A stretch of 64,000 nt of DNA from Hwanghaeella grinnelliae (GCF_004005845.1 NZ_SADE01000004.1:62001-126000); one strand, 5' to 3'. Positions 1 to 8,332 are shown, numbered from the stretch's first letter. Numbers and translations: made by a program. Notes: generated from the sequence alone by a model not told the origin.

Positions 1-1
1 G

Positions 2-712
2 ATTACTTGGCAACCGGAAGAATATCAGGTTTACCTGAATCTGTTTTGGCGCACGCTCGTCATGAGCGGAATAATCACAATCCTGACAATCATATTGGGA
101 TATCCGGTCGCTTATCTTCTGGCGACCTTGCCGTTGCGGACAAGTAACCTTTTGATGATCCTGGTGCTGTTACCGTTTTGGACATCGCTGCTCGTTCGGA
201 CAACGTCGTGGATCGCGCTCTTACAGACACAAGGCATCTTGAATGACTTGTTTGTGCTCGTCGGCTTGGTCGATGACGACGACCGTTTGCAGATGATCCA
301 CAACCAGTTCGGTACGATTGTGGCCATGACCCACATTCTGCTGCCGTTTATGATTTTGCCGCTCTATTCGGTCATGAAGACCATTCCACCGTCTTACATG
401 CGGGCGGCGCGCTCCATGGGTGCCAATCCTGCGCTGGCCTTCGTGCGGGTCTACATGCCGAATACCGTGTCCGGCGTTGGCGCGGGGTCGATCTTGGTCT
501 TCATTTTGGCGATTGGGTATTACATCACGCCGGCGCTGGTCGGTGGTCGAACCGGTACGTTCATCTCGAACTATATTGCGACCTATATCAGTGGGGCCGC
601 CCAGAACTGGGGACTGGCCGCGGCCTTGGGGATCATTTTGCTCGCCTTGGTTCTCGTACTCTATCTGCTCTACGACAAGATCGTAGGCATCGATAACATG
701 AAGCTGGGTTAA
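2..712 (+). CDS. ABC transporter permease, PotB-like (5' end outside window)
   Basis: Inner-membrane permease of a spermidine/putrescine-type ABC importer. The frame is open from base 2, so the start lies upstream; an internal ATG at 62 is unlikely to be the true start because conserved-looking sequence (FWRTL) precedes it. Several hydrophobic segments are visible. The cytoplasmic EAA loop that contacts the ATPase is seen as YMRAARSMGAN followed by FVRVYMP, about 125-145 residues into the visible part. The next gene, 13 bp downstream, is the partner permease, so the two form a heterodimer. The ATPase and binding protein are presumably upstream, outside the window. Polyamine is the family default; other organic cations or opines are possible. 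Confidence 0.9.
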   Translation: MTWQPEEYQVYLNLFWRTLVMSGIITILTIILGYPVAYLLATLPLRTSNLLMILVLLPFWTSLLVRTTSWIALLQTQGILNDLFVLVGLVDDDDRLQMIHNQFGTIVAMTHILLPFMILPLYSVMKTIPPSYMRAARSMGANPALAFVRVYMPNTVSGVGAGSILVFILAIGYYITPALVGGRTGTFISNYIATYISGAAQNWGLAAALGIILLALVLVLYLLYDKIVGIDNMKLG

Positions 713-725
713 GGGGGGTAGATCA

Positions 726-1577
726 ATGTCGTTACCGGCTTATGCAGGCCCCGGAGAAACCGCTTGGTACTACACTTACCGTGCGATCTGCGGCCTCATC
801 TTCACATTCCTGATCGTACCGATCTTCGTGATCATACCGCTTAGCTTCAATGCGGAGCCTTACTTCACGTTCACTCCGGAAATGCTGGCTTTCGATCCGG
901 AAGGATATAGCCTGAAATGGTATGCGGAGTTTTTCACAGACACCTCTTGGCGCAATGCAGTCATTAACAGTTTCATCATCGCGATTTGCGCAACGCTGAT
1001 TTCGACGACGCTGGGTACTGTGGCCGCATTGGGGTTGTCCCAGTCGGCGATGCCGTATCGTACCGCTATGATGGCCATGATGATCTCGCCGATGATCGTG
1101 CCGCTGATCATTTCGGCTGCGGGAATGTATTTTTTCTACACGCGCATCGGCCTGGGTTCGACGCATTTGGGCGTCATTCTGGCCCATGCTGCTTTGGGAA
1201 CCCCCTTTGTCGTCATCACCACAACGGCAACCATGGTCGGGTTCGACAGGTCCCTTATCCGTGCTTCCAATAATTTGGGCGCGGATGGCATAACGACCTT
1301 CTTCAAGGTCATCGTGCCCCTGATCTTGCCGGGCGTTATTTCCGGTGCGCTGTTTGCCTTTATCACCTCGTTCGATGAAGTCGTTGTGGTGCTTTTCGTG
1401 GGCTCTGTCGAGCAACGGACAATTCCTTGGAAGATGTTCTCCGGCATTCGGGAAGAAATCAGGCCGACGATCCTGGCGGTCGCGACTCTACTGGTTTGTA
1501 TCTCGATTTGCCTACTGACGACGCTGGAACTGCTGCGCCGTCGTAACGAACGCATGCGGGGTTTGTCTCCGGGCTAG
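726..1577 (+). CDS. ABC transporter permease, PotC-like
   Basis: Second permease of the spermidine/putrescine-type importer, 283 residues, the usual length for PotC. About six hydrophobic helices are visible, beginning near residue 20. The EAA-type coupling loop is LIRASNNLGADG followed by FFKVIVPLILPG, near residues 178-205. The start is an ATG preceded by a strong purine run (GGGGGTAG). It follows the first permease after 13 bp and must be cotranscribed with it. The substrate cannot be decided from the permeases alone. Confidence 0.92.
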   Translation: MSLPAYAGPGETAWYYTYRAICGLIFTFLIVPIFVIIPLSFNAEPYFTFTPEMLAFDPEGYSLKWYAEFFTDTSWRNAVINSFIIAICATLISTTLGTVAALGLSQSAMPYRTAMMAMMISPMIVPLIISAAGMYFFYTRIGLGSTHLGVILAHAALGTPFVVITTTATMVGFDRSLIRASNNLGADGITTFFKVIVPLILPGVISGALFAFITSFDEVVVVLFVGSVEQRTIPWKMFSGIREEIRPTILAVATLLVCISICLLTTLELLRRRNERMRGLSPG

Positions 1578-1630
1578 GAAGTCTTAAAGTCGCGTTGTCG
1601 GTTGAAACAGTAGTTGCGAGTCGTTCGCAT

Positions 1631-1658
1631 AAACACTATGTCACTCATAGTCATGTTT
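1631..1658. promoter_or_regulatory. Candidate operator: inverted repeat upstream of the PadR-like gene
   Basis: ACTATG and CATAGT are perfect 6-bp inverted arms separated by 5 bp (1635-1651). They are flanked by AAACA on the left and TGTTT on the right, which are also inverted copies although offset. The element lies 28 bp before the start of a winged-helix regulator gene, where an autoregulatory operator would be expected. PadR family operators are typically AT-rich dyads of this size. Binding is inference only. Confidence 0.35.
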
Positions 1659-1686
1659 CGACCTCTCCTGTGATTGGAACAACGCA

Positions 1687-2229
1687 ATGTACGGTGACAA
1701 GTCTCTTACTCCTGCGGAAACCATGCGCCTTGCGGTGTTGGGCGCGCTGACGGAAGGCGATGTCTCTTACGCGGATCTGGCCACCAGCGTGCGGCATTTC
1801 GTCGAACGCATGGTTGGCCCCTCTTTGGAGCTCCTAGGGTCTTCTCTGGAAGTGTTGCGCCTTGAAGGCTTGATCGAAGCCGCCGACGGTCGCAGCGGCG
1901 ATCAGGTGCCGATGCGTTTGACCCCAGCAGGTCGGGACACTTTCGAAAAATTGATGTTGTCCAGCCTCCGTGCACCATTAAACGATATACAACGCCTCGT
2001 TTTGGCGCTGAAACTGCGTTTTATCGACCAACTTTCGTCTGAAGACAGGGCCGATCAGATCGATTTGCTCCTTGAGTTGACCGAAACTGAACTGGCCCGC
2101 CTCGAAGATCTTCGCCGGACAGGCGCCGGTGGAATGTTTGCCGATTGGCTCGATCAGGAAGTCGATCATACCGGCAAGCGCCGGGCTTGGCTGAAGTCCT
2201 GCCTGGAGCGGGCCGAGGCCGACGTTTAG
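1687..2229 (+). CDS. PadR-like winged-helix transcriptional regulator
   Basis: Predicted cytoplasmic DNA-binding regulator of 180 residues. The N-terminal half (about 10-90) has a winged-helix layout: RLAVLGALTEGDVSYADL, a second helix, LEVLRLEGLIEA, then LTPAGRDTFEKL, which is the PadR/MarR-style wing ending. The C-terminal half is helical and acidic (LLELTETELARLEDL), like the PadR dimerisation domain. It stands alone, 110 bp after the permease pair and 70 bp before an enoyl-CoA hydratase gene. A dyad at 1631-1658 could be its operator. Its ligand is unknown. Confidence 0.65.
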   Translation: MYGDKSLTPAETMRLAVLGALTEGDVSYADLATSVRHFVERMVGPSLELLGSSLEVLRLEGLIEAADGRSGDQVPMRLTPAGRDTFEKLMLSSLRAPLNDIQRLVLALKLRFIDQLSSEDRADQIDLLLELTETELARLEDLRRTGAGGMFADWLDQEVDHTGKRRAWLKSCLERAEADV

Positions 2230-2298
2230 CGCTTGTCTCCCCTGATGCTCTGGTGAAAATCCGGGTAACCGATTGAGAGCAAAATCAGGGAGGCTGCC

Positions 2299-3093
2299 AT
2301 GTCCTACGAAACCATTACCCTTGATGTCGGCGACAACGGTGTCGCACGACTTGTCTTGAACCGCCCAGCCGCGGCCAACGCGCTCGACCTTCAGATGACG
2401 TTGGACTTGATGGATGCGTCGATTGAATTGGACCACGATCCCAAAGCGCGTTGCATCGTAATGGAAGGCGCTGGCGGGCGTTTCTTCTGTGCCGGTGGAG
2501 ATCTTTCCGCTTTCGAAAAGGCGGGGGAAAAGTCACCTCACCTGGTAAAGGCGATGACGACTAACCTACATGCGGCAATGTCGCGCCTAGCGCGTGGGGA
2601 TGCGCCGGTTATTGCGAAGGTTGCCGGTACGGCTGCCGGCGGCGGGCTTAGCGTCGCGCTTGGCTGTGACCTTATCGTCGCGTCGGATGAAGCCAAGTTT
2701 ACCATGGCCTATACGCGGGCGGGGCTCTCCCCCGACGGCAGTTCGTCTTTCTATCTGCCGCGTCTGGTCGGTTTGCGGCGGGCCTATGATTTGGCGCTTA
2801 CCAACCGGGTTCTTTCTGCTGAGGAGGCGGAAGATTGGGGTTTGATCAACCGTGTCGTCCCCGCCGCTGATTTGGACGCTTTTGTCGACGATTTGGCGGC
2901 GCAATTGGCCGCAGGTCCGACCGCTGCCTTTGGGCGAACCAAACGATTGCTGCTCGAAGGGTCATACAGTTCCTTTGAGACGCAGATGGAAAGGGAAAGC
3001 CGTGCAATCGCGGAAAGCGTTGGCAGCGACGACGGCAAGGAAGGCCTGAACGCCTTCCTGAACAAGCGGAAGCCGGGTTTCAAGGGGCATTGA
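2299..3093 (+). CDS. Enoyl-CoA hydratase/isomerase family protein (PaaG-like)
   Basis: Crotonase-fold enzyme of 264 residues acting on acyl-CoA thioesters. Oxyanion-hole segments are visible: GRFFCAGGDL near residue 60 and GTAAGGGLSVALGCDL near 110-125. At the catalytic position the sequence reads GLSPDGSSS, with Asp rather than the Glu pair of classical hydratases. That pattern is typical of PaaG-type isomerases, so isomerisation of an enoyl- or epoxy-CoA is more likely than simple hydration. The C-terminal helix ends RKPGFKGH, usual for the family. A GGGAGG ribosome site precedes the ATG. No other phenylacetate genes are nearby, so the substrate is open. Confidence 0.88.
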   Translation: MSYETITLDVGDNGVARLVLNRPAAANALDLQMTLDLMDASIELDHDPKARCIVMEGAGGRFFCAGGDLSAFEKAGEKSPHLVKAMTTNLHAAMSRLARGDAPVIAKVAGTAAGGGLSVALGCDLIVASDEAKFTMAYTRAGLSPDGSSSFYLPRLVGLRRAYDLALTNRVLSAEEAEDWGLINRVVPAADLDAFVDDLAAQLAAGPTAAFGRTKRLLLEGSYSSFETQMERESRAIAESVGSDDGKEGLNAFLNKRKPGFKGH

Positions 3094-3177
3094 CCGGGGC
3101 ACGCCTTGGTCCCTGGCGAAAACTTCCCATATTGATAGTGTAAGGGAAGGGTATGGTTGCGGGATGGCGTCTAAGTA

Positions 3178-4149
3178 ATGACTGATCAGATAGTCCACAT
3201 TCGGTGTGGGTCGGATATTCGGGAAAGCCTCAGAACCGCTGGGTTCGAGGGTGATTTTCTTGAATGGGGCGACCCCGTATGCCGCGGACCTGTTCCTGCA
3301 GGGATGCAGGATGATGACTACCGGCGCATGCGGGCCCGGTTTATTTCCAATTGGGATATCTTGTCGGAAACCAGGGCGATGGATCGCCTTCAGTCTGAAT
3401 CGAAAGCACTCGATACGCTGGAGAAATACGACCGTATCATCCTATGGTTCGAGCACGACCTGTATGACCAAGCCGTCCTGATCGACTTGCTGTCGCGATT
3501 GAGTGAAAAGATCGACTTGCTGGACCGAATGCGGTTGATGACGGTCGATCGATTTTCAGGCGAAGAAAGGTTTGTAGGCTTCGGCCAATTGTCGCCTGAT
3601 CAATTGCGTAGTTTGCAAGGCCTGGATGTGCCGGTCTCCGAGGACATGATCCGTCAGGCGCAGCGGGCTTGGGCAGCGTTCCGCGCTGATACGCCGGAAG
3701 CGCTGCATACTTTCACGGTGGAAGAAGGGGACGCCCTGCCGTTCCTGCGGTCGGCGATGCGACGGCATTTGATGGAATTGCCGTCGACGCGGAATGGATT
3801 AAGCATGACCGAACGGCTGATGCTGGACGCCGTGGCCGATGGTGCAAAGACCGGTGTCGATACTTTTCGCAAGATGTACCGCGAAACGGAACCCGCACCC
3901 TTTCTGGGGGATGTAATGTTCTTCCACGATATGGCGGGCTTGATCGACGCGACCCAACCGGCGCTGACCGCGACCGAAGATTGGCGGGATGAATTCGATC
4001 TCACCGATTTTGGCAGGCAACTGCTGGCCGAAGAAGCCGATTGGGTTCGGACCAACGGAATTGATCAATGGCGGGGCGGTGTCCACTTGACCGGCAATGG
4101 GCCGGTCTGGCGATGGTCCCCGGACGAAGATCGTCCCGTCTTGGCATAG
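3178..4149 (+). CDS. DUF1835 domain-containing protein
   Basis: Soluble protein of 323 residues. The N-terminal ~120 residues match the DUF1835 pattern: VHIRCGSDIRESL at the start, FLEWGDPVCRGPVP near 30, and IILWFEHDLYDQAVLI near 90. The C-terminal part (about 190-310) has a winged-helix-like layout with LTDFGRQLLAEEADW near the end, a pattern also seen in relatives. The biochemical role of the family is not established. It is convergent with the kinase gene downstream, with a 42-bp gap. Confidence 0.75.
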   Translation: MTDQIVHIRCGSDIRESLRTAGFEGDFLEWGDPVCRGPVPAGMQDDDYRRMRARFISNWDILSETRAMDRLQSESKALDTLEKYDRIILWFEHDLYDQAVLIDLLSRLSEKIDLLDRMRLMTVDRFSGEERFVGFGQLSPDQLRSLQGLDVPVSEDMIRQAQRAWAAFRADTPEALHTFTVEEGDALPFLRSAMRRHLMELPSTRNGLSMTERLMLDAVADGAKTGVDTFRKMYRETEPAPFLGDVMFFHDMAGLIDATQPALTATEDWRDEFDLTDFGRQLLAEEADWVRTNGIDQWRGGVHLTGNGPVWRWSPDEDRPVLA

Positions 4150-4191
4150 TTCTGTCTTGGCATATTTCCGTCTGGGCATCGCGGGCATTCC

Positions 4192-5772
4192 CTATCTCGG
4201 CAGGCTGAGTTCGGCGCGCAGGCCTCCTTCGGGGCGGTTCCGGAGGCGGACATCACCGCCATGGCTGCGCGCGATGGAACGACAGATCGACAGGCCAAGA
4301 CCGACACCGCCGGTATCTCTTCCGCGGGCCGGGTCCAGCCGGACGAAAGGATCGAATGCGCGGTCCAAATCGTCTTCCTTCATACCGGGGCCGTCGTCCA
4401 GGATAACGAGTACGACGTTCTCTCCGGGTGTTTCGATATGAACCTCCACCGAGGTGCCGAAGCGAACGGCGTTGTCGACCAGATTGCGCAAGGCCCGTTT
4501 TATGGCGATTGGACGGCAGCGGATTGCGGGTGGGTCGTCCGCCGGCACGAAGGTAACGGTGGTGTCCGCGCCGGCTTTTTCATCGACGATCGCCTCAGCA
4601 AGGGCATTCAGGTCAGAAGGCACCGCTGCTTCGGTTTCAGCTTCCGATCGGATGAAGGCCAGGACTTCCTCGGTCATCGCTTGCAGCTCGTCCAGGGTGG
4701 CGATGAACCGCTCACGGTCTTCCTCGTCTTCCAACATTTCGGCACGCAGGCGCAGTGTTGTAAGCGGGGTGCGCAAGTCGTGCGACAGCGCCGCAAGCAT
4801 GTGCATGCGGTCGTTCACGAAGCGATCGACTCGATCGCGCATGGTGTTGAAGGCGGCGATCAGATTGCGGATATCCCGTGGCCCTGTTTCCTCTACTGGC
4901 TGTGGCCGGTCGCCGCGCCCAACGGCGGTTGCCGCTGCGGTTAGATCGCGCAGCGGCCGCATCGTGCGCCGAACCAGCCATGTAACGATGACGATAATGG
5001 CAATGGCGGATACCAGGAAGGAGATCATCCCCGGGCCGCCCCAGTTTCGGGGTGGAGGACGTAGAATGCTGGCAACGTTCAACCAATTTCCGTCGTGAAG
5101 CCGGATGCTGGCCCGCAACCCAATTCCGGGGCCGCCGCGATTGCGGTTCCAGCCGTGGTGGTCCCAATCTTTATGGTCCCAATCATCATCGTCCCAATGA
5201 TCGTCATCGTCATCGCCATGGTCGTCGTCTTTTTCATCTGAATCGCGTTGCTCCCCCTGGTCGTCTCGATCCAAACCGGGATCAAAAAACCGGCGGTCCT
5301 TGCCCCAATCAGCCCGGAACGCGAAACGGATATTCTCACTTGGACGATCCAAATACTCAGCCAACCGACCCTGGATGATCCGCTCGATATGACCTTCAGA
5401 TTCTTGCAAAGACACGGCGGCCTGGCTGTCTATTCGGAATAGAAGGTCCCGCGTTGTCGCCGCCGCAAGAACGTTGTCATGCAGGTTCGGTGACGTGGAT
5501 TCCACCAGGCGTGTTACCGCGGTGATCCGATCGGCGACCAAATTCCGGACGGTTTCGCGCGCGGCAAGCCTGCGTTCGTCCCACAGTATAGCGAAACTGA
5601 TTGCGTGTGAGACGATCAAGGCCAGCAGGATAAGTACGATCAGCCGTGCGGCTAGGCTGTGGGACCAAAAACCACCCCGTAGTGCCCTATGGCCGCCATC
5701 GCGGTGACGGGCCCGGCCCAACCAGGAAAACCTTGGCGGCTGTTTCCGGTTTTTTTTCGCGGGGCCGGTCAT
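4192..5772 (-). CDS. Sensor histidine kinase with Asp/His/Trp-rich periplasmic loop
   Basis: Inner-membrane two-component kinase of 526 residues from this start. TM1 is at about 41-64 and TM2 at about 250-267, enclosing a periplasmic sensor. HAMP follows, then the H-box SHDLRTP (His331), an N-box (NLVDNAVRFG) and the G boxes DDGPGM and GVGLGLSI. The sensor carries an extremely acidic stretch at about 169-208 in which Trp recurs every five residues among Asp and His. The chosen ATG overlaps the regulator stop as ATGA, so the pair is translationally coupled; an upstream in-frame start at 5814 would overlap the regulator by 46 bp and is less likely. The EF-hand gene across the divergent promoter suggests a cation signal such as Ca2+ or Mg2+. 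The cation is inference. Confidence 0.9.
   Translation of the reverse strand: MTGPAKKNRKQPPRFSWLGRARHRDGGHRALRGGFWSHSLAARLIVLILLALIVSHAISFAILWDERRLAARETVRNLVADRITAVTRLVESTSPNLHDNVLAAATTRDLLFRIDSQAAVSLQESEGHIERIIQGRLAEYLDRPSENIRFAFRADWGKDRRFFDPGLDRDDQGEQRDSDEKDDDHGDDDDDHWDDDDWDHKDWDHHGWNRNRGGPGIGLRASIRLHDGNWLNVASILRPPPRNWGGPGMISFLVSAIAIIVIVTWLVRRTMRPLRDLTAAATAVGRGDRPQPVEETGPRDIRNLIAAFNTMRDRVDRFVNDRMHMLAALSHDLRTPLTTLRLRAEMLEDEEDRERFIATLDELQAMTEEVLAFIRSEAETEAAVPSDLNALAEAIVDEKAGADTTVTFVPADDPPAIRCRPIAIKRALRNLVDNAVRFGTSVEVHIETPGENVVLVILDDGPGMKEDDLDRAFDPFVRLDPARGRDTGGVGLGLSICRSIARSHGGDVRLRNRPEGGLRAELSLPR
5149..5268 (-). repeat. Low-complexity Asp/His/Trp repeat inside the kinase sensor domain
   Basis: On the plus strand GTCCCAAT occurs at 5161, 5176 and 5191, an exact 15-base period. 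It encodes a five-residue periodicity in which Trp residues at 193, 198, 203 and 208 of the kinase are spaced by Asp and His (for example WDHKDWDHHGW). The preceding ~24 residues are almost all Asp, Glu, His or Lys. Because the period is a multiple of three, copy-number change would lengthen or shorten the loop without a frameshift. Confidence 0.8.
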
Positions 5773-6575
5773 TGCGCTTCCACCGTGCAAGACAGGACAT
5801 ATCCGCCGCCCCAAACCGTCTTGATGATTTCAGGGTTCTTCGGGTCCCGCTCCAGCTTCTTCCGAAGACGGCTGACTTGGTTGTCCATACTCCGGTCGAA
5901 CGGGGTGGAATCCCGGCCACGCGTAAGGTCGAGCAGCCGGTCGCGGGTCATCACGATGCCGGGATGACTTAGCAGGACGGAGAGCAACCGGAATTCTCCT
6001 GTGCTCAGGTTGAGGAGTGTTCCGTCTTCGCCCCGCACTTCGCGACGTTCCGGGTCGAAGACCCAGTGATCGAAACGAATTGCCTGACTGTCCGACAGTG
6101 CGGTTTCCGCCTGTGGCAGGTTGTTTGACCGTCGTGTCACCGCCTTGATGCGGGCGAGCAGTTCCCTGGGGTTGAAGGGTTTGGTCAAATAGTCATCGGC
6201 ACCGATTTCCAAGCCCACGATACGATCGGTATCTTCCGCCATCGCGCTTAGGAAGATGACCGGTTTCTCGGATGTCTCCTGGATATGCCGGCACAGGCTC
6301 AATCCGTCTTCACCCGGCATCATGATGTCGAGGACGATCAAGTCGATCGCCTTTTCCTTCAGGGCGCGGCGGGCTTCGGCCGCGTTCGCCGAATGACTGA
6401 CCCGCATGCCGTTCTTCGCCAGGTACTTGGCCAGCAATTCGCGGATTTCCCGATTGTCGTCGACAATCAGGATATGCGGTCCTTCGATCCTCTGATCCGG
6501 GCTCTGCACGGTTTGCCTCACATCGGTATCACATACGCCCTGCCATCCGGTTGCAGGAAACGGGCAGTCGGACAT
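5769..6575 (-). CDS. OmpR/PhoB-family response regulator
   Basis: Cytoplasmic response regulator of 268 residues. The receiver domain (about 33-150) has the acidic pair VDD at 38-40, the phosphoacceptor Asp83 in VLDIMMP and the conserved Lys in LTKPF. The C-terminal winged helix (about 170-265) shows LSTGEFRLLSVLLSHPG and the typical ending RLRKKLERDP then WGGGYVL. The first ~30 residues look non-conserved, so translation may begin further in. It is the first gene of a two-gene operon with the kinase. A tandem heptamer at 6607-6623, just upstream, has the 10-bp phasing used by OmpR-type regulators. Confidence 0.93.
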   Translation of the reverse strand: MSDCPFPATGWQGVCDTDVRQTVQSPDQRIEGPHILIVDDNREIRELLAKYLAKNGMRVSHSANAAEARRALKEKAIDLIVLDIMMPGEDGLSLCRHIQETSEKPVIFLSAMAEDTDRIVGLEIGADDYLTKPFNPRELLARIKAVTRRSNNLPQAETALSDSQAIRFDHWVFDPERREVRGEDGTLLNLSTGEFRLLSVLLSHPGIVMTRDRLLDLTRGRDSTPFDRSMDNQVSRLRKKLERDPKNPEIIKTVWGGGYVLSCTVEAQ

Positions 6576-6606
6576 TACCCGACCCTTCGCTGCAAGCGTT
6601 CAGGAA

Positions 6607-6623
6607 AACTGTAACAAACTGTA
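6607..6623. promoter_or_regulatory. Candidate OmpR-type operator: tandem AACTGTA repeat
   Basis: AACTGTA occurs at 6607-6613 and again at 6617-6623, so the period is 10 bp, one helical turn. OmpR/PhoB regulators bind such head-to-tail half-sites. The site lies in the 177-bp divergent region between the response regulator gene and the EF-hand gene and could control both. No binding data are available from sequence alone. Confidence 0.45.
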
Positions 6624-6752
6624 TCAGAATCCCCTTCCGACAGATCTTGCGACCATTATCCCACCCGATCGGCATAGTTCTGCGACAATTGGGGTGTTTT
6701 TTATGCTCACTGATTTCAACCGCACTACGGAAGCGAATGAAAGGATAGTGCC

Positions 6753-7337
6753 ATGGAAAACAACGAGAACACTGGAAGCACCGATAACAACGATAAATCC
6801 TCTGCACGGCGCCACAAGGGCCGGGGCGCAATGTGGATGGTCGTCCTGGCCGGCACCGCAGCCGCCCTTGGCACGGCGGCCTTTGTCGGTCATGCGGTCG
6901 CGTCCGGCAACGGATATCAAGGTTGTCACCGCGGTGGTCATGAGCGCGGCTTTGGCGGCCATCATGGCGGCCCACGCGGTGAAATGATCTTCCGTACTTT
7001 CGACACCGACAAGGACGGCACGGTCACCGCGGCGGAAATCAACGCCGAGACCGAACGCCGGATGAGCGGCAACGATGCCAATGGTGACGGTGCACTGTCC
7101 CTGGAAGAGTTCCAAGGGGTTTGGATGGAGATGCTGCGCAACCGCATGGTCGATGCTTTCCAACGCTTCGACGATGACGGCGACGGCGTCATCACCAAAG
7201 CGGAAGTCGACGAAAAGACATCCTGGATGATGTCGCGCATGGATCGCGACGGTGACGGCAAGATCACGCGCGAAGAACAGCGTCCGCGATTCCGTCGTGA
7301 CGACGATCGGTTCGAAGGGCCCGAAGACGACGACTAA
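6753..7337 (+). CDS. Membrane-anchored EF-hand Ca2+-binding protein
   Basis: Protein of 194 residues with four EF-hand loops: DTDKDGTVTAAE (84-95), DANGDGALSLEE (108-119), DDDGDGVITKAE (140-151) and DRDGDGKITREE (164-175). All four keep Asp at position 1, Gly at 6 and Glu at 12, so all look able to bind Ca2+. One hydrophobic segment at about 27-50, after a basic N-terminus, should anchor the protein with the EF-hands in the periplasm. A Gly/His-rich linker (CHRGGHERGFGGHHGG, about 58-73) joins the two parts and could bind transition metals. It is divergent from the kinase/regulator operon, which suggests it is a target or an accessory sensor. Confidence 0.85.
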   Translation: MENNENTGSTDNNDKSSARRHKGRGAMWMVVLAGTAAALGTAAFVGHAVASGNGYQGCHRGGHERGFGGHHGGPRGEMIFRTFDTDKDGTVTAAEINAETERRMSGNDANGDGALSLEEFQGVWMEMLRNRMVDAFQRFDDDGDGVITKAEVDEKTSWMMSRMDRDGDGKITREEQRPRFRRDDDRFEGPEDDD

Positions 7338-7351
7338 ATTCTGATCCGTCC

Positions 7352-7408
7352 CGGCGACATTCCCCGATCGCCGGAACAGGACGCGGCCCGGCCCCGTGCC
7401 GGGCCGCT
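7352..7408. terminator. Double hairpin between convergent genes
   Basis: Two perfect inverted repeats lie between the EF-hand gene and the LysR gene: CCGGCGA/TCGCCGG (7352-7375) and the stronger GCGGCCCGGC/GCCGGGCCGC with a 5-base loop (7384-7408). Only a short TT follows, so the T-run expected of a classical intrinsic terminator is weak. The position between convergent genes favours bidirectional termination. Confidence 0.6.
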
Positions 7409-7420
7409 TCTGACTCCGCA

Positions 7421-8308
7421 TTACTTCCGCGGAACCGATGCGTCCGCCATTTCTACCGCTAAATCGAGGAAGGCGCGGATCGCGCTTAAACGCCTGCGTC
7501 CCCGCAGGCAGACCGCATATTCCGTAACCTCAATTGTGCTGGGCCCCAAGGGCAGGGTAACAAGACCGGGATGGGGTTCGTGTTCGCTGGCAATAACGAT
7601 GCCGGCACCCAATCCGGCAGCGACGGCGGCGCGAACGGCTTCCCGCGATTCCACTTCCAACACGTCGTTCAGGGCCAACCCGGTTTTCACGGCCGCCCGT
7701 TCGAACAGATCTCGCGTGACCGACTGCCGCTCTCGCAGGACCAAGGCGTGGCCGGAGAGTTCCTTTAGATTGACCAACTTCTTTTTCGCTAGGGGATGAT
7801 CCCGGTGTGCGACGAGTACCAGCGGCGCCCGCCGGAACGGTACCGCATGCAGATGGTTGTCGATCGGCACGTTCGAGAGCAGCGCAGCGTCGACTCGATA
7901 GTCCCGTAAGTCCGCCAATACCGATTCCATGTTACCCATGGTGATCTTCAGCCCCAAGCCGGGAAAACGGGCGCGAAGCCCGGCCAGCAGGTCCATTGCG
8001 TCGCCGGGGCTGTCCGCGCCGACTGCAAGTGTTCCGTGGGCTAGGTTTTCCGTACCGCTCAACAGAGCTTCGGCCTCTTCCTGCAGGGAGGTCAGCCGGT
8101 TCGTTACCTCGGCGAGCGACCGACCCAAATCCGTCAATTGAACGCCGCGGCCACGCCGGTCGAACAATCGAACGCCATATCCTGCCTCCAAGGCTTTTAC
8201 CTGAGATGACAGCGTCGGTTGTCCAACATTCAACGCGCGGGCCGCTTTGGAAAAACTGCCCTCGGTCGCGACTGCATGGAACGCCCTTAGATGGGTAACA
8301 TTAATCAT
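7421..8308 (-). CDS. LysR-family transcriptional regulator, likely of phnWX
   Basis: Typical LysR protein of 295 residues. The N-terminal helix-turn-helix is visible as LRAFHAVATEGSFSKAARAL then QPTLSSQVKALE (about 6-40), followed by a linker helix and the effector-binding domain (about 92-290). It is divergent from phnW with about 145 bp between the starts, the usual arrangement for a LysR activator and its target operon. 2-Aminoethylphosphonate or a downstream product is a plausible inducer, by analogy with other phnWX-linked LysR proteins. This is inference. Confidence 0.92.
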   Translation of the reverse strand: MINVTHLRAFHAVATEGSFSKAARALNVGQPTLSSQVKALEAGYGVRLFDRRGRGVQLTDLGRSLAEVTNRLTSLQEEAEALLSGTENLAHGTLAVGADSPGDAMDLLAGLRARFPGLGLKITMGNMESVLADLRDYRVDAALLSNVPIDNHLHAVPFRRAPLVLVAHRDHPLAKKKLVNLKELSGHALVLRERQSVTRDLFERAAVKTGLALNDVLEVESREAVRAAVAAGLGAGIVIASEHEPHPGLVTLPLGPSTIEVTEYAVCLRGRRRLSAIRAFLDLAVEMADASVPRK

Positions 8309-8313
8309 GTAAC

Positions 8314-8332
8314 CTATTTATCATACCAATAG
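8314..8332. promoter_or_regulatory. Candidate LysR box between regulator and phnW
   Basis: CTATT (8314-8318) and AATAG (8328-8332) form an inverted repeat with a 9-bp spacer in an AT-rich stretch of the divergent promoter. This contains the T-N11-A geometry common to LysR sites. The element lies right next to the lysR start and could serve autoregulation and phnW activation. Weak evidence on its own. Confidence 0.35.
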
